DNA of 64,000 nucleotides from Marinobacter sp. es.048. GTDB taxonomy: Bacteria; Pseudomonadota; Gammaproteobacteria; Pseudomonadales; Oleiphilaceae. A program made the translations under genes and the position numbers. The notes beneath the pieces are model-generated. The model worked only from the letters and a program-made list of their open reading frames with translations, had not been told where the DNA came from and searched no databases. Positions 8,469-17,795 of this stretch are shown here, piece by piece; position 1 is the first letter of the stretch, and the number at the start of each line of letters is the position of its first letter. Location: positions 558,001-622,000 of the forward strand of contig NZ_FYFA01000002.1 of the NCBI RefSeq assembly GCF_900188435.1, in the 5' to 3' direction.

Positions 8469-9488
8469 TCACTTGACCTGCCGGATCGCCTCAACAGCTT
8501 CTTTAATCAGTTCAGGCCCCCGATAAATGAAGCCGGTGTAGATCTGGACCAGCCTGGCACCGGCCCGGACTTTCTCGGCCGCACTTTCACCGTCCATAAT
8601 GCCACCCACACCAATAATCGGCAGTGATTCCCCCAGCTCCGCATAAAGCCCATGGATGACCCTGAGAGAAGCCTCCCTCACCGGTGCGCCGCTAAGGCCA
8701 CCAGCTTCATCGGCATGGGTATGGCCTGCCACAGCATCCCGGCTGATCGTTGTATTGGCGGCAATCACGCCATCAAGCCCCGTCTCACGCAGTGCGGATG
8801 CCACGAAGCGGATACCATCATCATCCATGTCCGGAGCGATCTTCACCGCCACAGGCACGTACCGGCCATGCAACTTCTCGCACTGGAGCTGTTCGTCCTT
8901 GATCGCCTCCAGTAGGCCCTTCAGGGAGTCTCCAAACTGCAGATCCCGAAGACCGGGCGTGTTGGGCGAGGACACATTCACCGTTATGTAGTCGGCCCGA
9001 CTGTAAACTGCCGATATCCCTTTCCGGTAATCTGACTCGGACTGGTCGTTGGGCGTATCCTTGTTCTTGCCAACATTGATTCCAAGCACGCCCTTGTAGC
9101 GGCGCTGATCCACACGGGCCAGCAAGTGGGCCAGCCCCTCGTTGTTGAAACCCATCCGGTTAATGATGGCCTGATGCTCCGGTAGCCGGAACATCCGCGG
9201 CTTGGGGTTGCCGGGCTGCGCCAGAGGCGTCACGGTACCGACTTCAATAAACCCGAAGCCCAGGGCGCCAAGCGCATCGATGTGATCGGCGTTCTTATCC
9301 AGACCTGCAGCAAGCCCGACGGGGTTCGGAAAATCCAGCCCCATAACATTTACTGGCAATGAATCTATCTTTGGTGAAAAAGCGTTCAAAACGCCTAATC
9401 GGTGCGCAAGATCGAGACCATTCAATGCAACATTGTGAGCCTGCTCCGCTGGAAGGCGGAAAAGCAGATTGCGGATAACGCCGTACAT
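8469..9488 (-). CDS. pyrD: Quinone-dependent dihydroorotate dehydrogenase
   Basis: A 339-residue class 2 dihydroorotate dehydrogenase, which oxidises dihydroorotate to orotate in pyrimidine synthesis and passes electrons to membrane quinones. The N-terminal amphipathic helix (MYGVIRNLLFRLPAEQAHN) identifies the membrane-associated class 2 form. FMN-site segments such as NPVGLAAGLDKN, INRMGFNNEG, NVSSPNTPGLR (with the catalytic Ser) and IIGVGGIMDG are present. The start at 9488 has GGGGAG nine bases upstream and gives the family's usual length. Confidence 0.95.
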   Translation of the reverse strand: MYGVIRNLLFRLPAEQAHNVALNGLDLAHRLGVLNAFSPKIDSLPVNVMGLDFPNPVGLAAGLDKNADHIDALGALGFGFIEVGTVTPLAQPGNPKPRMFRLPEHQAIINRMGFNNEGLAHLLARVDQRRYKGVLGINVGKNKDTPNDQSESDYRKGISAVYSRADYITVNVSSPNTPGLRDLQFGDSLKGLLEAIKDEQLQCEKLHGRYVPVAVKIAPDMDDDGIRFVASALRETGLDGVIAANTTISRDAVAGHTHADEAGGLSGAPVREASLRVIHGLYAELGESLPIIGVGGIMDGESAAEKVRAGARLVQIYTGFIYRGPELIKEAVEAIRQVK

Positions 9489-9897
9489 CTGAAAAAACTC
9501 CCCTGATCCAAGTGGGCGGAGTATACCGGAAGTTTTCCACAGCATCCCGGGATAGAACCAAATCAGCTCTAAATGACTGTATCATGGCACTCTCATGACC
9601 TTTTCCACGGAATCTGTGGATAAACCTGTTGAAAATCGCGGGGCAACGGTTGTCATCCCTTGATAACTGCGCCAATCTACAAATTGATCATTTTTTAACC
9701 AGTTATTTTTATGTTTATTTTCAATCGCTTATATATTTTTTTCCTAGCTGTCGACAAATACTAAACAAAATGTTAACCCGTCACCGTTTTGCAATGATGT
9801 GCATAAATCACTTGAAATCCTCCCTTTGAGGCGCCCCTGCCAAAGCCCCTGAGATTAACGTTATACTGACACCTGTCTTCTGATCTGGAGTGCTTCA
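9489..9897. promoter_or_regulatory. Intergenic region with DnaA-box-like sites and an AT-rich tract
   Basis: About 409 non-coding bases between divergent pyrD and the cation efflux gene. Two sites fit the DnaA-box consensus TTATNCACA exactly on the minus strand (9615-9623 TTATCCACA; 9798-9806 TTATGCACA). Two near matches lie on the plus strand (TTTTCCACA 9533-9541; TTTTCCACG 9601-9609). Between the exact boxes is a markedly AT-rich stretch (about 9680-9780). Promoters of both flanking genes must also be here, but no clean hexamers were assigned. Confidence 0.5.
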
Positions 9898-11058
9898 ATG
9901 CAAGAGCCGATTTCCCCCGCCCAACAGCACCGGGAAAACCTCGCGGGCGAAATGAAGGCCGCCTCGCGCGTGACCATTATCGGAATGATTCTCGATGCCG
10001 TGCTCGGGATCATAAAAGTCATTGGTGGTGCTCTTTTTCATTCCCAGGCCCTGCTGGTGGATGGCATTCACTCCTTTACGGATGTCGCCTCTGATCTGGT
10101 TGTTCTTGGCGTCATGAAGGTATCGCGCCAGGAGCCGGATGACGACCATCCCTACGGCCACCAGCGAATCGAAACCTTCGGCACTTTGGTTCTGGGCAGC
10201 ATCCTGATTGCCGTTGGCGCCGCCCTGGCCTGGGAAAACACCCTACGCCTGATAGAGGGCGGCGTGGATACCGTGCCTGGCTGGCCGGTTCTGGTGGCAG
10301 CTGCAGCTTCTGTTGCGGGCAAGGAATGGATTTTCCGATACACACGCCATGTTGGTCTCAAGATCCGCTCGGACCTGATTATCGCCAACGCCTGGCACAG
10401 CCGAACCGATGCATTTTCCTCAGTCGTGGTTCTGGTGTCCACGGCCGGCGCCATGCTCGGCATGGTCTGGCTTGATGTGTTCGCGGCGGTGGTGATCGCA
10501 GGCATCATTATCCACATTGGCTGGAAGTTTACCTGGGACAGCGTCAAGGAGCTTGTGGATACCGGCCTCTCCCAGGAAGATACGGAGATGCTCAAAAGTA
10601 TCGCCCGGGACACAAACGGAGTGCGCAACGTGCACGAACTTCGCAGCCGTCGTATGGGTCACGACATTCTGCTGGATATACACCTGGTGGTTCGCCCCGA
10701 AATCAGCGTTTCGGAAGGACATCAGATCGGCATGCAGGTTGTCTCTGGAATGCGGGATGCCCTGGACAACATTCGGGACATCAACTTCCATATCGACGCC
10801 GAAAACGACGAAGATCAGCCGCTGACCTCCGAGCGCCTGCCCTCCCGTGAAGACATCCGGGCCATCCTGGCCCGACACCTGGGAGAGTTGCCGCAACACA
10901 GCCGGCTTCGGTTGCACTATCTGAAAAACAAAGTCCATTTGGAGCTGTTCCTGGATGGCCCCGAGGGTGAGACCGTCTTCTCATCCTCGAACATCAGGGA
11001 AAAGCTCGGTGATTACCCGTGGTTTGGGAGTGTCCGGGTTTGGGTGTCCGGCCCCTGA
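9898..11058 (+). CDS. Cation diffusion facilitator family transporter
   Basis: A 386-residue CDF transporter that would export divalent metal (Zn, Fe, Mn, Co or Cd) from the cytoplasm by proton antiport. The paired metal-site motifs are HSFTDVASD in helix 2 and HSRTDAFSS in helix 5. Several hydrophobic helices span residues 20-210. A cytoplasmic C-terminal dimerisation domain with DILLDIHLVVRP and NFHIDAEND follows. An extra tail of about 90 residues after the usual domain makes it longer than FieF (about 300). The metal specificity cannot be read from these motifs, although the all-His/Asp pairs are compatible with zinc or iron. Confidence 0.9.
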   Translation: MQEPISPAQQHRENLAGEMKAASRVTIIGMILDAVLGIIKVIGGALFHSQALLVDGIHSFTDVASDLVVLGVMKVSRQEPDDDHPYGHQRIETFGTLVLGSILIAVGAALAWENTLRLIEGGVDTVPGWPVLVAAAASVAGKEWIFRYTRHVGLKIRSDLIIANAWHSRTDAFSSVVVLVSTAGAMLGMVWLDVFAAVVIAGIIIHIGWKFTWDSVKELVDTGLSQEDTEMLKSIARDTNGVRNVHELRSRRMGHDILLDIHLVVRPEISVSEGHQIGMQVVSGMRDALDNIRDINFHIDAENDEDQPLTSERLPSREDIRAILARHLGELPQHSRLRLHYLKNKVHLELFLDGPEGETVFSSSNIREKLGDYPWFGSVRVWVSGP

Positions 11059-11077
11059 AAGCAGCCGGCCATAGAGC

Positions 11078-12577
11078 CTAGCGACGCCTGTTCTCTTCCA
11101 TCCTTGAAAGAAATTCATGCATGATAAGGGTATAGAGCTCACCCCCGAGGAAGCGGTCTTCCACGCCGGCATCAATGCTCGGATTGTCGTTGACTTCAAT
11201 GACGGCAACGCGGTTGCCTGACTGCTTGATATCCACCCCGTACAGCCCGTTGCCGATAAGCTTGGTGGCATTCAGGGCCGCCTGAATGACATTTCTTGGC
11301 ACCTCATACGTGGGCATGGTTTCAAAACCACCGCTCTCACTCTCCGACTCGCTGTGCTGATAGATCTGCCAATGGCCTTTGACCATCATGTACTTGCAGG
11401 CGTAGATGGCCCGTCCACCAAGCACACCAATGCGCCAGTCGTAATCGGTATACAGGTATTCCTGAGCCAGCACCAGGGCGGACTGCTTGAACAGATCCCT
11501 CAGGCCGGCGCGAAGGGTTTTCTCGTCTTCGGCCTTGGTAACGCCGCGGGAAAACGCACCATCCGGGATCTTGATGACCACCGGAAAGCCGAGTTCAGTG
11601 ATGACCTGCTCGACAGCGTTCTTCTGATCTTTGGAAAGGATCAGTGTCTTTGGCGTGGGAACCTTGTTGTTCTTCAGGAGATCCGCAAGGAATACCTTGT
11701 TGGTACACTTGAGGATCGACACCGGGTCATCAATGACCACCATGCCTTCAGCGGCCGCCTTGCGGGCAAACCGGTAAGTGTGGTGGTCAATGGCGGTGGT
11801 CTCCCGAATGAACAACCCATCGTATTCCGGCAGGCGCATATAATCCCGGCGGGTAATCTGCTCAACGTTGATGCCCAGTTTACGTCCGGCCTTCTCGAAG
11901 CGCTTCAGGGCAACCTTGTCACTGGGCGGCATCTCCTCATCGGGATTGACCAGCACAGCCAGATCATAGCGGTAACGGCGACGGGTCCTGGGCTTCCGCC
12001 ACACCATGCTGCTAAAACGATCCAGGGCGACAGCGAACACATCCTGTTCCTGTTCGCCAAGATCCGCCGGAGCGGCCGGTTTCATGGACTCGATCTGCCA
12101 CTGTTTGCGGCGCTTGAAGACGATCTCAAGAATCGGGCACGGGAAACGCTCGAACAGCGCACGGGCAACCGGTCTGAGATCCGGATGCTGAGCCTGGCCA
12201 AAGTAGGTCCGGATCCGGACTTCGTGGGTCGCCGCCCGCTCGTCACTGGCGGGATCAATTGCCGAGCCGGCCGCTTCCAGCCAGTTGATGACGCTTTCAT
12301 CAAGCTCTTCCAGCTCAAGGGAAAAGAGGCCTTTGCGTCCCAGGTCATTGAGCGTCATCACCGAAGGCACCACGTGGTGGCCACGGGCTTCTGCCAGAAG
12401 TGAGCAATAATAGCCCTTGCTCAGGTACCGGGCGCTCTGACACAGGTTGATGACTCTCACCCGGCTGGCGGGCGGAGCTGAGAACTGGAGGTACTGATCG
12501 AACGTCAGCACATCCTCACTGGGGTAATACGGCGCCCAGTCTTTGGCGCGGTCCACTACGATAAGCAATCGGGACAT
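11078..12577 (-). CDS. RimK-like ATP-grasp ligase with RLAN-type N-terminal domain
   Basis: A 499-residue protein. Residues 1 to about 200 match the RimK-like ATP-grasp N-terminal (RLAN) type, starting MSRLLIVVDRAKDWAPYYPS. Residues 200-499 form an ATP-grasp domain with ILKCTNKVFLADLLKNN, GFPVVIKIPDGAFSRGV (ATP-binding lysine), ALVLAQEYLYTDYDWRIGVL and the metal-binding tail VAVIEVNDNPSIDAG. Such enzymes join amino acids to a carboxylate by an acyl phosphate. The start at 12577 has GGAGGA nine bases upstream. It diverges from a GNAT/C39-like peptidase gene, which suggests a joint peptide or protein modification pathway with unknown substrate. Confidence 0.85.
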   Translation of the reverse strand: MSRLLIVVDRAKDWAPYYPSEDVLTFDQYLQFSAPPASRVRVINLCQSARYLSKGYYCSLLAEARGHHVVPSVMTLNDLGRKGLFSLELEELDESVINWLEAAGSAIDPASDERAATHEVRIRTYFGQAQHPDLRPVARALFERFPCPILEIVFKRRKQWQIESMKPAAPADLGEQEQDVFAVALDRFSSMVWRKPRTRRRYRYDLAVLVNPDEEMPPSDKVALKRFEKAGRKLGINVEQITRRDYMRLPEYDGLFIRETTAIDHHTYRFARKAAAEGMVVIDDPVSILKCTNKVFLADLLKNNKVPTPKTLILSKDQKNAVEQVITELGFPVVIKIPDGAFSRGVTKAEDEKTLRAGLRDLFKQSALVLAQEYLYTDYDWRIGVLGGRAIYACKYMMVKGHWQIYQHSESESESGGFETMPTYEVPRNVIQAALNATKLIGNGLYGVDIKQSGNRVAVIEVNDNPSIDAGVEDRFLGGELYTLIMHEFLSRMEENRRR

Positions 12578-12776
12578 TAAAGGCATTCCTCCCTGAAAGG
12601 TCTTGCCTGTTATTTGAGGCCACAATACGCCGGCCACGATCGGTGCACAATCGGCGAATAATGCGTGCTTTTACGCATCCTTGCGGTCTTTGCGTTACCC
12701 TGACTCTCACACATAATCGCTGAGTACGGGAAGCCCACCAGCATGCCCTCCTCGCGTTTCGCAAGGCCGTCTCTCA

Positions 12777-13895
12777 ATGCCTGATTTCCAGCTCCGACAA
12801 GCCGCCAGCAAGGATCTCGACGCCCTGGTCTTGCTCGAAAACCGGTGCTTCGCCGAAGACCGTCTTTCCAGGCGTAGCTTCCGTCGTTTTCTGGAGATGC
12901 CCAGAGACCGCTTGATTGTGGCCGAGGCCGATGGCGAACTGGTGGGCTACTGCCTGGTTCTGATGAGCGCTGCTACCCGGCTGGCCCGAATCTACTCCAT
13001 TGCGGTGTCACCGGCTGTCCGTGGTCAGGGTGTGGGCGAGAAACTGGTACGGGAAGCAGAATCGGAGGCGGTGGACACTGGCCGTATCATCATGCGCCTG
13101 GAAGTCCGCGAAGATAACAAAGGCGCCATTGCCCTCTATAAGCGGCTCGGTTATCGCCAGTTTGGCACCTATCGGGATTATTACGAGGACCACGGCGACG
13201 CCCTCCGCTTTGAGCGACGGATACTTTTCTACGAGCCGTCAAGAGAGTTTCCGGCCATTCCCTACTACCCGCAGACCACGGATTTTTCCTGCGGACCGGC
13301 GGCGCTGATCATGGCGATGGCAGCTCTGGATGAGCAACAACCGGTCACTACTCTGGAAGAACTGAAAATCTGGCGGGAGGCGACTACTATTTTCATGCTC
13401 GCCGGCCATGGGGGTTGTGGCCCCCATGGTCTTGCGCTTTCAGCTTGGCATCGTGGTTTTGAAGCCAGTGCCTGGATCAGCATGGAGGGCGCCCTGTTCA
13501 AGGACACGGTCCGGAACGAGGACAAAAAAAGGGTTCTGGAGCTGGTTCACGAAGGTTTCCTGCATGACATCGGCCAGACCGACATCCAGCTGCACCATGA
13601 CCCGCTGACTCTGGAAGCCATGGAAGAGGCCCTGCACGAGGGCCGCGTTCCGCTCATCCTGATCAGCACCTGGCAGTTGAACCGCAGCCGCGTTCCCCAC
13701 TGGGTGACCGTGTGCGCGATCGATGACCAGTTCGTATACCTGCACGACCCGGAGATCGACGTGGAAGTCGGCGAAACCGTAGCCGACAAACAGTACCTGC
13801 CGGTCGACCGCCGGGTATTCAGCCAGATTTCCCGCTATGGCCGAAATCAGCCATTGCAGGCCGCAGTCATCGTGGGACCGAAACGGCCGGCCTGA
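12777..13895 (+). CDS. GNAT N-acetyltransferase fused to C39-like cysteine peptidase domain
   Basis: A 372-residue two-domain protein. Residues 1-150 are a GNAT acetyltransferase resembling RimI, with the acetyl-CoA loop SPAVRGQGVGEKLV and a late ALYKRLGYRQFG motif. Residues 155-372 are a C39-like papain-fold peptidase: PYYPQTTDFSCGPAALIMAMA carries the Gln and catalytic Cys, and HWVTVCAIDDQFVYLHDPE carries the His and Asp. The combination could process and N-acetylate a peptide. It is transcribed away from the RimK-like gene across a roughly 200-base shared promoter region, so the two probably act together. The substrate is unknown. Confidence 0.85.
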   Translation: MPDFQLRQAASKDLDALVLLENRCFAEDRLSRRSFRRFLEMPRDRLIVAEADGELVGYCLVLMSAATRLARIYSIAVSPAVRGQGVGEKLVREAESEAVDTGRIIMRLEVREDNKGAIALYKRLGYRQFGTYRDYYEDHGDALRFERRILFYEPSREFPAIPYYPQTTDFSCGPAALIMAMAALDEQQPVTTLEELKIWREATTIFMLAGHGGCGPHGLALSAWHRGFEASAWISMEGALFKDTVRNEDKKRVLELVHEGFLHDIGQTDIQLHHDPLTLEAMEEALHEGRVPLILISTWQLNRSRVPHWVTVCAIDDQFVYLHDPEIDVEVGETVADKQYLPVDRRVFSQISRYGRNQPLQAAVIVGPKRPA

Positions 13896-15956
13896 TTACC
13901 CGGTCCGCAAAGCCGCCTCTTTCAACTCGGCAATATCATCCCGTAGACGAGCGGCCGTTTCGAAATCCAGCTCGGACGCGGCCTTGTACATTTCATCCTC
14001 CAGCCGGGACACTTCCTTGAGGACTTCCTCCGGCGAGCGGTTGCCAGCCTTGGCCCGATACTGTTCCGCCTCTTCCGCCGCTTTCTGTCCCGGACGCTCA
14101 GCCTTGCGACGGCCCCGACCGCCGCCACCGGCGCCTTCCATGATATCGGCAATCTTCTTGTTCAGGCCCTGCGGGGTAATGCCCTGCTCGAGGTTATGGG
14201 CCTCCTGCTTGGCCCGGCGACGTTCTGTTTCATTAATGGCCCGCTGCATGGAGCCTGTAATCCGGTCGCCGTAGAGTATGGCCTTACCGTGAACATTTCG
14301 AGCGGCACGTCCCATGGTCTGGATCAGTGAACGCTCGGAGCGCAGGAAGCCTTCCTTGTCGGCATCCAGGATGGCTACCAGCGAGACCTCGGGCATGTCC
14401 AGACCTTCCCGCAAGAGGTTGATGCCCACCAGCACATCGAATTCACCCCGCCGGAGGTCCCGGATGATCTCGACCCGCTCCACAGTGTCGATGTCCGAGT
14501 GCAGATAGCGAACCTTGATGTCGTGTTCCATCAGAAAGTCGGTGAGGTCTTCTGCCATACGCTTGGTCAGCGTTGTCACCAGAACCCGCTCCTTCGCCTT
14601 CACCCGTGTGTGGATTTCGGAGAGCAGATCGTCCACCTGGGTAGAGGCCGGACGCACTTCGATTTCCGGGTCCAGCAGACCGGTGGGGCGCACCACCTGT
14701 TCCACCACCTGACCAGCATGCTCGGCCTCGTAAGTCGACGGGGTGGCCGACACGAAGATCATCTGCGGCGCAATTCGCTCCCATTCTTCAAACTTCATGG
14801 GCCGGTTATCCAGCGCTGATGGAAGGCGGAAACCGTACTCAACAAGGGTTTCCTTCCGGGATCGGTCGCCCTTGTACATGGCACCGATCTGGGGAATGGT
14901 CACATGGGATTCATCCACCACCAACAAGGCATTGGGCGGCAGGTAATCAAACAGTGTCGGCGGTGCCTCACCGGGTCGACGACCGGAGAGATAACGCGAG
15001 TAGTTCTCGATGCCGTTGCAATAGCCCAGCTCCAGCATCATCTCGATATCGTACCGGGTTCGCTCTTCCAGGCGCTGGGCCTCAACCAGCCGGTTGTTGT
15101 CTCTCAGCTGCTGTAGCCGCTCATCCAGCTCAACCTTGATATGCTCAACCGCATCCAGCACCGTCTGCCGGGGCGTCACATAATGCGATTTCGGGTAAAT
15201 GGTTACCCGTGGCACCCGGCGCAGGACCTCGCCGGTCAACGGGTCGAAATAGCTGAGATTCTCCACCTCGTCATCGAAGAGCTCGATGCGGATAGCTTCC
15301 TTCTCGGATTCCGCCGGGAATACATCGATCACATCACCCCGAACCCGGTAATTGGCCCGGTGGAACTCGATATCGTTCCTGGTGTATTGAAGCTCGGCCA
15401 GGCGCCGGAGGATGTATCGCTGATCAATCTGATCGCCCCGGTCCAGATGCAGCATCATCTTCAGGTAGGACTGTGGGTCACCGAGGCCGTAGATGGACGA
15501 AACCGTCGCCACAATGATGGCATCCGGTCTTTCCAGTAATGCCTTGGTTGCCGACAGACGCATCTGCTCGATGTGCTCGTTAATGGACGCGTCTTTCTCG
15601 ATAAACGTGTCCGACGAGGGCACGTAGGCTTCAGGCTGATAGTAGTCGTAATAGGAGACGAAATATTCTACCGCGTTGTCGGGAAAGAATTCCTTGAACT
15701 CACCATAGAGCTGGGCCGCCAGGGTCTTGTTGTGGGCCATGATAATGGTAGGCCGCTGGACCTGCTGGATGACATTGGCGATGGTGAAGGTTTTGCCGGA
15801 GCCGGTTACCCCCAGCAACGTCTGGTGTGCCAGACCGGAGTGGATACCATCCACCAGCCCCTCGATTGCCATGGGCTGATCGCCCGCTGGCTGGAACGGT
15901 GAATCCACTTTGAACGCACCTTCTCTGGCGGACACGTTTGCCTGATTACTGGCCAT
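13896..15956 (-). CDS. uvrB: Excinuclease ABC subunit B
   Basis: A 686-residue DNA damage verification helicase of nucleotide excision repair. It has the Walker [11 protein letters not shown] and the beta-hairpin tyrosine-rich segment [37 protein letters not shown] serves as Walker B, with helicase motifs [22 protein letters not shown] and QTMGRAARN, and a C-terminal UVR motif that binds UvrC. The start at 15956 ([13 protein letters not shown]) is preferred; GGAGG lies 12 bases upstream. An earlier in-frame ATG at 16010 has no ribosome site. No LexA box was recognised immediately upstream. Confidence 0.96.
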   Translation of the reverse strand: MASNQANVSAREGAFKVDSPFQPAGDQPMAIEGLVDGIHSGLAHQTLLGVTGSGKTFTIANVIQQVQRPTIIMAHNKTLAAQLYGEFKEFFPDNAVEYFVSYYDYYQPEAYVPSSDTFIEKDASINEHIEQMRLSATKALLERPDAIIVATVSSIYGLGDPQSYLKMMLHLDRGDQIDQRYILRRLAELQYTRNDIEFHRANYRVRGDVIDVFPAESEKEAIRIELFDDEVENLSYFDPLTGEVLRRVPRVTIYPKSHYVTPRQTVLDAVEHIKVELDERLQQLRDNNRLVEAQRLEERTRYDIEMMLELGYCNGIENYSRYLSGRRPGEAPPTLFDYLPPNALLVVDESHVTIPQIGAMYKGDRSRKETLVEYGFRLPSALDNRPMKFEEWERIAPQMIFVSATPSTYEAEHAGQVVEQVVRPTGLLDPEIEVRPASTQVDDLLSEIHTRVKAKERVLVTTLTKRMAEDLTDFLMEHDIKVRYLHSDIDTVERVEIIRDLRRGEFDVLVGINLLREGLDMPEVSLVAILDADKEGFLRSERSLIQTMGRAARNVHGKAILYGDRITGSMQRAINETERRRAKQEAHNLEQGITPQGLNKKIADIMEGAGGGGRGRRKAERPGQKAAEEAEQYRAKAGNRSPEEVLKEVSRLEDEMYKAASELDFETAARLRDDIAELKEAALRTG

Positions 15957-16139
15957 AACTGGCGGAAACCTCCGGTAAAACCGACGCACGGGCAAAACAG
16001 CCCCTGCCATTCGAGAAATTTAGCGATACACTGGCTTCATGATACCATCAGTGCGATCGACGGCTGGGCGAAAATCAGCCAGCAGCTCTGGCACCCGGCG
16101 GTCGCAGCCCTATCAGACGCAGCTTTAAGGAGCGCAAGT

Positions 16140-17324
16140 TTGGACCTTCAACTTTCCAGCCGAGTACAGGCAATCAAGCCCTCTCCCACCCTCGCAGTCA
16201 CCAACAAGGCCGCGGAGCTACGCGCAGCAGGCCAGGACATCATCGGCCTGGGAGCCGGCGAGCCGGACTTCGACACACCTGATCACATCAAACAGGCAGC
16301 CATTGAAGCCATCAATAACGGCCAGACAAAGTACACCGCCGTGGATGGTACGCCAGCCCTGAAAAAAGCGATTATTGCGAAGTTCAAACGGGACAACGGC
16401 CTGGATTACGAAGCCAACCAGGTACTGGTAAGCAGTGGTGGCAAACAGAGCTTTTTCAACCTCGCACTTGCCACACTGAACCCGGGTGACGAAGCCATCA
16501 TCCCTGCTCCGTACTGGGTTTCCTACCCGGATATGGTGCTGGTGGCTGAAGGCAAACCCGTGATTATCGAAACCGGCGCTGAAACCCGCTTCAAGATCAC
16601 TCCGGAGCAGCTGGAAAACGCGATTACCGAGCGCACCCGCCTGTTCGTGATCAACAGCCCCTCGAACCCAAGCGGCATGGCCTACACCCTGGAAGAGCTG
16701 CAGGCCATCGGCGAGGTACTGAAGAAGCACCCGAACATCATGATCGCCACTGACGACATGTATGAGCCGATCCTCTGGACCGGCAAGCCGTTCTGCAACA
16801 TCCTGAACGCCACGCCTGAGCTGTATGACCGCACCTTCGTCCTGAATGGCGTATCCAAGGCCTACTCCATGACTGGCTGGCGTATCGGCTACGCCGCGGG
16901 CCCGGCGAAAATCATCGGCGCCATGAAGAAGATCCAGTCCCAGAGCACCTCCAACCCCGCCTCCATCTCCCAGGCAGCGGCACAGGCTGCCCTTGATGGT
17001 GATCAGGGCTGCGTGGGCGAGATGATCAAGGCATTCAAAGAGCGCCACGACTGGTTGGTCGAGGCACTGAACAAGCTTCCGGGCGTCGAGTGCCTGAATG
17101 GCGACGGTACCTTTTACGTGTTCCCGAGCTTCCAGGGTGCCATCGATGCCGATTCCAGCGTCAGCACCGACGTCGAATTCGCCGAGAAACTGCTGACCGA
17201 CGCCGGCGTGGCACTGGTCCCGGGCTCCGCCTTCGGCTGTCCCGGTCACATGCGCCTGAGCTTCGCGACCAGCATGGAAAACCTGGAAAAGGCTGTCGAA
17301 CGTCTTCAGAAAGCGCTTGGCTAA
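16140..17324 (+). CDS. Aspartate aminotransferase (class I pyridoxal phosphate enzyme)
   Basis: A 394-residue fold-type I aminotransferase of the bacterial Ib aspartate aminotransferase group, which interconverts aspartate/2-oxoglutarate and oxaloacetate/glutamate. The PLP lysine is in NGVSKAYSMTGWRIGYAAG. The N-terminal GLGAGEPDFDTP, the cofactor-binding SSGGKQSFFN and the carboxylate-binding arginine region MRLSFATS are present. Translation starts at a TTG (16140) with an optimal AAGGAG seven bases upstream; no ATG lies nearby, so this is a well-supported non-ATG start. A tRNA-Asn promoter follows directly. Confidence 0.92.
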   Translation: MDLQLSSRVQAIKPSPTLAVTNKAAELRAAGQDIIGLGAGEPDFDTPDHIKQAAIEAINNGQTKYTAVDGTPALKKAIIAKFKRDNGLDYEANQVLVSSGGKQSFFNLALATLNPGDEAIIPAPYWVSYPDMVLVAEGKPVIIETGAETRFKITPEQLENAITERTRLFVINSPSNPSGMAYTLEELQAIGEVLKKHPNIMIATDDMYEPILWTGKPFCNILNATPELYDRTFVLNGVSKAYSMTGWRIGYAAGPAKIIGAMKKIQSQSTSNPASISQAAAQAALDGDQGCVGEMIKAFKERHDWLVEALNKLPGVECLNGDGTFYVFPSFQGAIDADSSVSTDVEFAEKLLTDAGVALVPGSAFGCPGHMRLSFATSMENLEKAVERLQKALG

Positions 17325-17341
17325 AAAGTTCTGGCCAGGGG

Positions 17342-17370
17342 TTGACGGGGCGGTATTGCCAACTTAATAT
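17342..17370 (+). promoter_or_regulatory. Sigma-70 promoter of tRNA-Asn (second copy)
   Basis: TTGACG at 17342-17347, a 17-base spacer, TAATAT at 17365-17370, then ACGCGCC. This is the same architecture as the promoter at 2690-2718. It begins only about 18 bases after the aminotransferase stop codon. Confidence 0.75.
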
Positions 17371-17394
17371 ACGCGCCTCGTCACACGACGACGT

Positions 17395-17470
17395 TCCCCG
17401 ATAGCTCAGTTGGTAGAGCAACGGACTGTTAATCCGTTTGTCGCTGGTTCGAGCCCAGCTCGGGGAGCCA
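17395..17470 (+). tRNA. tRNA-Asn (anticodon GTT), second copy
   Basis: Seventy-six bases, identical to the copy at 2738-2813, including encoded CCA. The acceptor stem TCCCCGA/TCGGGGA and a GTT anticodon in loop CTGTTAA are present. The flanking sequences are unrelated apart from the promoter elements, so the gene was duplicated with or converged on the same promoter design. Confidence 0.97.
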
Positions 17471-17478
17471 CTATTCTG

Positions 17479-17516
17479 AAAACCCGCTAATTCTTTGAGT
17501 TAGCGGGTTTTTTATT
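17479..17516 (+). terminator. Intrinsic terminator after second tRNA-Asn
   Basis: AAAACCCGCTAA pairs with TTAGCGGG followed by a run of six T residues. The rest of the roughly 520-base gap to pyrF holds the hairpin element at 17600-17707 and the repeat pair at 17796-17889; nothing coding is convincing in it. Confidence 0.88.
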
Positions 17517-17599
17517 GCCTTCTTTTTTTGCATTACGTTTTTAACCACATCCTAGGTGGTGATGCATGCTCCTGCCCTGGCCTGCTGTCATTCGGGGCT

Positions 17600-17707
17600 G
17601 GTGGTGTGGGGTCGCCCTCCCAAAAACCGCTACGAGCACGTCCATGTGCGCTTGACTGTGGCCATCCATGGCCACAGACATTTTTGGGAGGGCGACCCCA
17701 CACCACC
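17600..17707. repeat. Conserved-core long-hairpin element, copy 1
   Basis: A perfect 27-bp inverted repeat (17600-17626 with 17681-17707) encloses a 54-base core (17627-17680). On the minus strand the core matches the core of copy 2 (57982-58035) at 53 of 54 positions. The core contains two small palindromes, both with CATGGA(T/C)G at the tip, so the whole can fold as a long stem opening into a three-way junction. The arm sequence differs from copy 2, yet each arm is exactly complementary to its partner. No gene is encoded convincingly. Function unknown; a structured RNA, a mobile hairpin or a transcript end are possible. Confidence 0.85.
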
Positions 17708-17795
17708 GAACCAGAATTCAAAGATATACTCACGGGATATTTGCTGAGTTTCCGCAAGGTACCTAAGGATATGCAACTTGGATTTGCATAGACAT

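Noticed and set aside
17600-17707. Reading the long hairpin as an intrinsic terminator
   Set aside because: There is no U-tract after the 3' arm, and the conserved 54-base core with two inner hairpins is unnecessary for termination. A dedicated terminator already lies at 17479-17516.
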